From Ga0077527 sp021300125 (GTDB taxonomy: Bacteria; Pseudomonadota; Gammaproteobacteria; Burkholderiales; SG8-41): 64,000 bases of DNA. The DNA lies in assembly GCA_046339595.1 (NCBI GenBank), contig JBKDUF010000011.1, positions 1-64,000 on the forward strand. The letters run 5' to 3'. Under the pieces are notes generated by a model, which had not been told where the DNA came from, made no database searches, and worked only from the letters and a program-made list of their open reading frames with translations. Shown piece after piece: positions 60,180-64,000 of the stretch (its first letter is position 1; every line of letters begins with the position of its first letter). Made by a program: the position numbers and the translations under genes.

Positions 60180-60864
60180 GGGGGCAATGGCGATGCGTCG
60201 ATTCAAACGGTGGATGGATTGTAGGGCCTGCGCGACAGCCGGGCTGTTGCTGATCGCAAGCATGGCCCATGCCAATGACATCAGTGTCGCGGCGCTGTTC
60301 CCCGGCAAGGCCGTGCTGGTGATCAACAGCAGTGCACCGCGCACCGTTTCGGTGGGCCAGACCACACCCGAAGGCATCCGCCTGATCAGCGCCGACAGCA
60401 GCAGCGCGGTGATCGAATTCCAGGGCAAACGCCAGACCCTGGTGCCCGGCGCCAGCGGGCGTTTTGCCGGCGGCAGCCCCGCCTCGGCGTCCAGCGGCCG
60501 CGTCGTGCTGAGCCCCGACGCCCGCGGCCACTACCTCACGCTCGGCCAGATCAACGGCGGCACCGTGCAGTTCCTCGTTGATACCGGCGCCACCAGCATC
60601 GCACTGCCGGCCGCCGAAGCGCGCCGCCTCGGCATCCACTACCTCTCCGGCCAGCGCGGCTACACCGAAACCGCCAACGGCAAGGCCGCCGCCTGGCGGG
60701 TCAGGCTCGACACGGTGAAGGTCGGCGACATCACGCTCCACGGTGTCGATGCCGTGGTGATGGAAGGCGACGGCCTGAAGGTGGTGCTGCTGGGGATGAG
60801 TTTTCTGAACCGCACGGAGATGCAGCGGGATGGGCAGACGCTGACGTTGACGAAGCGGTTTTAA
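60163..60864 (+). CDS. Retropepsin-like aspartic protease (TIGR02281-type)
   Basis: A 233-residue exported protein with a single retroviral-type aspartyl protease motif FLVDTGATSIALP at about residues 138-150, which should act as a homodimer. LKVVLLGMSFLNR is the matching C-terminal part. The N-terminus carries a signal peptide or anchor (ATAGLLLIASMAHA). The ATG at 60163 has GGGGAG nine bases upstream but lies within the divergent amidotransferase coding region, overlapping its start by 17 bases. ATG 60193 (MRRFKRW) would avoid this. Function in the periplasm is unknown. Confidence 0.85.
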   Translation: MATGFMGAMAMRRFKRWMDCRACATAGLLLIASMAHANDISVAALFPGKAVLVINSSAPRTVSVGQTTPEGIRLISADSSSAVIEFQGKRQTLVPGASGRFAGGSPASASSGRVVLSPDARGHYLTLGQINGGTVQFLVDTGATSIALPAAEARRLGIHYLSGQRGYTETANGKAAAWRVRLDTVKVGDITLHGVDAVVMEGDGLKVVLLGMSFLNRTEMQRDGQTLTLTKRF

Positions 60865-61203
60865 GATAGCCGCGAACAAGTCAGGGGCGACTAATTTTTT
60901 GTTTATACAATCTCTCTGAACTGACTTATCGAGACTCACATCAGACGCTCAAATAAACGCTAGAAAACAATTATGAACTGGCGCAACCGAACCCGGCAAA
61001 GAATGAAAGATCTCAATCTAAACCATAGCGAAATGGGAAAGATACTTGGGAAAGGCTGTCCAAGGAACGGCAGCGCGACATTGAAGGCGCGATCAAAGTA
61101 TTTACCATTGATCCCCTTAAACATGACTAGCACCAGAACCTAAAGTTACAGGGGTCAATTATTCTTTGAGCGTCCGCATGTAACAAACGCAAAGCGACCA
61201 ACC
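60865..61203. other. A/T-richer gene-poor gap with a regulator remnant
   Basis: This 339-base gap between the retropepsin-like gene and ribBA is visibly richer in A/T than its surroundings. It holds a TATACAAT (60904-60911) and a decayed HTH gene (next entry). I see no other gene and no clear terminator. Confidence 0.6.
60973..61130 (+). pseudogene. Decayed XRE/phage-repressor-type regulator (internal deletion plus frameshift)
   Basis: The ATG at 60973 opens a frame reading MNWRNRTRQRMKDLNLNHSE then MGKILGKG, which resembles the first two helices of an XRE-type helix-turn-helix. The frame then loses similarity and stops at 61141. A second frame, ending at TAG 61128-61130, reads WERLSKERQRDIEGAIKVF followed by TIDPLKHD, resembling the C-terminal end of phage-type repressors. 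The two pieces abut, so the DNA-recognition helix and the middle are missing. The remnant points to past insertion of phage-like DNA here. Confidence 0.55.
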
Positions 61204-62451
61204 CTACTTTTTCTCCGGCGCCCCACCCACCATCGACAGCAGGTGTCCGAACTTGCTGCGTTTGGTGGCAAGGTAGTTCTCGTTGGCCTTGCGCGGCGGC
61301 ACTTCCACCGCGACGCGCTCCACCACCTCCAGGCCGTAGTCGGCGAGCGCCGCGACCTTGTCGGGGTTGTTGGTCATCAGGCGCACCTGGCGGGCGCCGA
61401 GGTCGGAGAGGATGTGCGCGCCGGCGCTGTAGTCGCGCATGTCGGCAGCGAAGCCCAGCGCGTGGTTGGCTTCGACGGTGTCGTGGCCCTGGTCCTGCAG
61501 CGCGTAGGCGCGGATCTTGTTGAGGAGCCCGATGCCGCGGCCCTCATCGAACATGTAGACCAGCACGCCGCGGCCGGCTTCTTCGATCTTGCCTAACGCG
61601 GCATCGAGCTGTTCGCCGCAGTCGCAGCGTTCGGAACCGAAGACGTCGCCGGTCAGGCACTGCGAATGCAGGCGCACCAGCACCGGCTCGCCGTTGTTCA
61701 CTTCACCTTTCACCAACGCCACAAAGAGCTGGGTCTCGAGGTTGTCGGCGTAGACGATCATCTTGAATTCGCCGGCCTTGCTGGTCGGCAGCACGGTCTC
61801 GGCCTTGCGCCGGATGTCGCGCTCGCGCTCGCGCCAGGCGGCGAGGTCGTTGATCTTGAGGATCAGGATGTTGTGCTTTTGGGCGAAGGCCTCGAGCTCG
61901 GCCATGCGCGCCATGCTGCCGTCGGGATTCATGATCTCGCAGATCACGCCGGCGGGCTTGAGGCCGGCGAGCCGCGCGAGGTCCACCGCGGCTTCGGTGT
62001 GGCCGCGCCGCGACAGCACGCCGCCATCCACCGCGCGCAGGGTCTGCAGGCGGCCGGGGCGGATCAGGTCGGTCGGCTTGGCGTTGTCGGCAATCGCGAC
62101 CGCGATGGTGCGCGCGCGGTCATGCGCGGACATGCCCGAGCCCACACCCTCCCGCGCGTCAATCGGCGTGGCAAAGGCGGTGCCGAATTTGGTCTGGTTG
62201 CCGGTGTCATCCGTGATCAGCGACAGCCCCAGCGTGCGCAGCCGGTCTTCAGTCAGCGCCAGAGACACCAGGCCGCGCGCCTCGGCGGCCATGAAGTTGA
62301 TCGCCTCGGGTGTGGCGCGCTCGGCGGCGACATAGAGGTCGCCCTCGTTCTCGCGCTCCTCGCTGTCCACCAGGATCACCATCTCGCCGCGCCGCACGGC
62401 CGGCAGCACCTGGCCGACGATGGTGTCGCTGAGGCGGGTGTCGGCGTTCAT
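61204..62451 (-). CDS. ribBA: Bifunctional DHBP synthase / GTP cyclohydrolase II
   Basis: A 415-residue fusion giving both riboflavin precursors. The N-terminal DHBP synthase has DSEERENEGDLYVAAE (29-44) and RRGHTEAAVDL with H151. The C-terminal GTP cyclohydrolase II has a complete zinc site C265, C276, C278 in SQCLTGDVFGSERCDC and DEGRGIGL. Both halves look active. There is no FMN riboswitch in the 41 bases to folE. The ATG follows an A/T-rich stretch without Shine-Dalgarno. Confidence 0.96.
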   Translation of the reverse strand: MNADTRLSDTIVGQVLPAVRRGEMVILVDSEERENEGDLYVAAERATPEAINFMAAEARGLVSLALTEDRLRTLGLSLITDDTGNQTKFGTAFATPIDAREGVGSGMSAHDRARTIAVAIADNAKPTDLIRPGRLQTLRAVDGGVLSRRGHTEAAVDLARLAGLKPAGVICEIMNPDGSMARMAELEAFAQKHNILILKINDLAAWRERERDIRRKAETVLPTSKAGEFKMIVYADNLETQLFVALVKGEVNNGEPVLVRLHSQCLTGDVFGSERCDCGEQLDAALGKIEEAGRGVLVYMFDEGRGIGLLNKIRAYALQDQGHDTVEANHALGFAADMRDYSAGAHILSDLGARQVRLMTNNPDKVAALADYGLEVVERVAVEVPPRKANENYLATKRSKFGHLLSMVGGAPEKK

Positions 62452-62492
62452 TGCGGGCGATCTATAAGTACTTGATTTAATTTAATATTTTT

Positions 62493-63122
62493 TTACAGCT
62501 TCGAGGCGATCAGGCGCAGGAACTCGGCGCGGGTCACATCCTGGTTGAACTCGCCGGTGAAGGCAGAGGACGTGGCCACCGAATGCTGCTTCTGGATGCC
62601 GCGCATGATCATGCACATGTGCTGGGCTTCGATCACCACCGCCACACCCGCGGGCTGCAGCGTCTCCTGGATGCAGTCGCGGATCTGCACGGTGAGGCGC
62701 TCCTGCACCTGCAGGCGGCGCGCAAATGCATCCACCACCCTGGGCAGCTTTGACAGGCCGACGATGCGGCCCTTCGGAATATAGGCGACATGTGCCTTGC
62801 CGAAGAACGGCAGCATGTGGTGCTCACACAGCGAATAGACCTCGATGTCGCGTACGATCACCATCTGCTGGTAATCCTCGGTGAACATCGCGGACTTCAG
62901 GATCTGCGCGGGGTCGAGATCGTAGCCATGGGTCAGGAACTGCAGCGCCTTGGCTACGCGCTCGGGGGTCTTGACCAGGCCCTCGCGGTTCGGGTCCTCG
63001 CCGATGTCCTCAAGGATGCCGGCGTATTTTTTGGCGATGCGGCGGATGGTCTGCGGGTTGTATTGGTCACTGCGGGTGTAACCGTCAATCTGGCCGGTGT
63101 TTGCCGTACGGGCTTTGCTCAT
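62493..63122 (-). CDS. folE: GTP cyclohydrolase I
   Basis: A 209-residue enzyme opening GTP to dihydroneopterin triphosphate, the first step to folate. Zinc ligands C99, H102 and C170 lie in SLCEHHMLPF and QHMCMIMRG. Other marks are GLSKLPRVVDAFARRLQ and SSAFTGEF. Its ATG is two bases after the dxs stop, so they are likely cotranscribed and coupled; ribBA follows, putting two GTP-using cofactor enzymes side by side. Confidence 0.97.
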   Translation of the reverse strand: MSKARTANTGQIDGYTRSDQYNPQTIRRIAKKYAGILEDIGEDPNREGLVKTPERVAKALQFLTHGYDLDPAQILKSAMFTEDYQQMVIVRDIEVYSLCEHHMLPFFGKAHVAYIPKGRIVGLSKLPRVVDAFARRLQVQERLTVQIRDCIQETLQPAGVAVVIEAQHMCMIMRGIQKQHSVATSSAFTGEFNQDVTRAEFLRLIASKL

Positions 63123-63124
63123 GT

Positions 63125-64000
63125 TCAGATCCTCTTCGAGGTTTTGCCGGTGGCCATGGTCGCCAGCCGGTTGCGGATGGACTGGGCGATACCCTCTGCA
63201 TCAAGCCCCACGCTCGCCAGTTGCAGCGCCGGATCACCCTGCTCGATAAAGCGGTCGGGCAGCCCCAGCTGCAGCACCTGCACGGTGAGGCCCTGGCGCT
63301 CCAGCACTTCCATCACCGCGCTGCCGGCGCCGCCCATGATCACGTTCTCCTCGACCGTGACGAGCAGGGAGTGGGTCAGCGCGAGGTCGCGCACCAGCGC
63401 CTCGTCAAGCGGCTTCACAAAGCGCATGTTGGCGACGGTGGCGTCGAACTCGTCGGCAATCGCCTGCGCCGGTGCCAGCATCGAACCGAAGCCGAGGATC
63501 GCGACCAGGCCGCTGCCGCGGCGGCGTACTTCGCCCTTGCCCAGCGGCAGCGCAGTGATGTCCTTCTGCACCGGCACGCCGGGGCCACTGCCGCGCGGAT
63601 AGCGCACGGCCGCCGGGCTGTTCATCTGGAACGCGGTGGTGAGCATCTGCCGGCATTCGTTTTCGTCGGCTGGCGTCATCACCGTCATGTTGGGCAGGCA
63701 GCGCAGGTAACTCAGGTCGAAGCTGCCGTTGTGGGTGGCGCCGTCAGCGCCGACGAGGCCGCCGCGGTCGAGTGCAAACACCACCGGCAGGTTCTGGATC
63801 TGCACGTCGTGGATCAACTGGTCGTAGCCGCGCTGCAGGAAGGTTGAGTAGATCGCCACCACAGGTTTGTAGCCCTCGCAGGCAATGCCGGCGGCGAAGG
63901 TCACCGCATGCTGTTCCGCGATGCCCACATCGAAGTAGCGCTTGGGAAACTGCTGCGCGAACTTGACCATGCCCGAGCCTTCGCGCATCGCCGGGGTGAT
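63125..64000 (-). CDS. dxs: 1-deoxy-D-xylulose-5-phosphate synthase, C-terminal part (runs off the window)
   Basis: The last 291 residues of DXS, the thiamine-diphosphate enzyme that starts the MEP isoprenoid pathway. The frame continues past base 64000 without a stop. The transketolase-like domain has YFDVGIAEQHAVTFAAG with the catalytic glutamate, DRGGLVGADGATHNGSFD, and the C-terminal domain ends with LPDRFIEQGDP and a short tail. The 5' part lies outside the window. Confidence 0.96.
   Translation of the reverse strand: MTPAMREGSGMVKFAQQFPKRYFDVGIAEQHAVTFAAGIACEGYKPVVAIYSTFLQRGYDQLIHDVQIQNLPVVFALDRGGLVGADGATHNGSFDLSYLRCLPNMTVMTPADENECRQMLTTAFQMNSPAAVRYPRGSGPGVPVQKDITALPLGKGEVRRRGSGLVAILGFGSMLAPAQAIADEFDATVANMRFVKPLDEALVRDLALTHSLLVTVEENVIMGGAGSAVMEVLERQGLTVQVLQLGLPDRFIEQGDPALQLASVGLDAEGIAQSIRNRLATMATGKTSKRI

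Noticed and set aside
60882..61167. CAGGGG-type words at 60882 and 61150 as target-site or element ends flanking the repressor remnant
   Set aside because: The two stretches agree only over about six bases plus a nearby AATT, and no inverted termini are present.
62452..62492. FMN riboswitch before ribBA
   Set aside because: The gap to folE is only 41 A/T-rich bases, too short and without the conserved FMN-element segments.

Overview
The window is a high-GC chromosomal segment from a betaproteobacterium, most likely of the order Burkholderiales or a close relative. Three things suggest this: ten Bug/TctC-type periplasmic binding proteins, a betaproteobacterial-type proteasome homologue (BPH), and the CysB / DUF934 / single-subunit CysI sulfite reductase arrangement. 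No genus can be named from sequence alone. I see no rRNA operon, CRISPR array or intact prophage. The only mobile DNA is the tail of an IS30-type transposase at the left edge and a decayed phage-repressor-like gene near 61 kb.

0-27 kb is a catabolic/accessory region read mostly leftward. Nine Bug genes are interleaved with soluble enzymes: a D-tartrate-dehydratase-like enolase, an amidohydrolase-2 decarboxylase-type enzyme, two MmgE/PrpD proteins (one a clear 2-methylcitrate dehydratase), two SMP-30 lactonase-like proteins, two alpha/beta hydrolases, a Gfo/Idh/MocA oxidoreductase, an acyl-CoA ligase, a RidA-like protein, a flavin-reductase-like protein, a class II aldolase and an atypical SDR. 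No TctA/TctB membrane partners are present, so the binding proteins must use permeases encoded elsewhere or act as sensors. The layout suggests several small 'sense/bind plus degrade' units for organic acids. The substrates cannot be read from the sequence. A catalytically dead HtrA-like protein with a PDZ domain closes the region.

27-37 kb holds tRNA-Thr(CGT), an Irr-like Fur regulator with a palindrome at its start, and a rightward minor-pilin operon (pilE, fimT/gspH, pilV, pilW, pilX, pilY1) followed by a small TonB-like gene.

37-45 kb is a leftward housekeeping block: ribF-ileS-lspA-ispH, then the assimilatory sulfite reductase / DUF934 / siroheme methyltransferase operon, divergent from a CysB-type regulator. 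46-51 kb carries another Bug gene and a four-gene PhnD/selenate-type ABC transporter.

51-64 kb holds murJ, rpsT, a DUF3579 gene, the arginine genes argD-argF-argG followed by ppnP, the BPH proteasome homologue, yajQ and chrA, then a glutamine amidotransferase, a retropepsin-like protease, a pseudogene remnant, and a leftward ribBA, folE and the 3' part of dxs running off the right edge.
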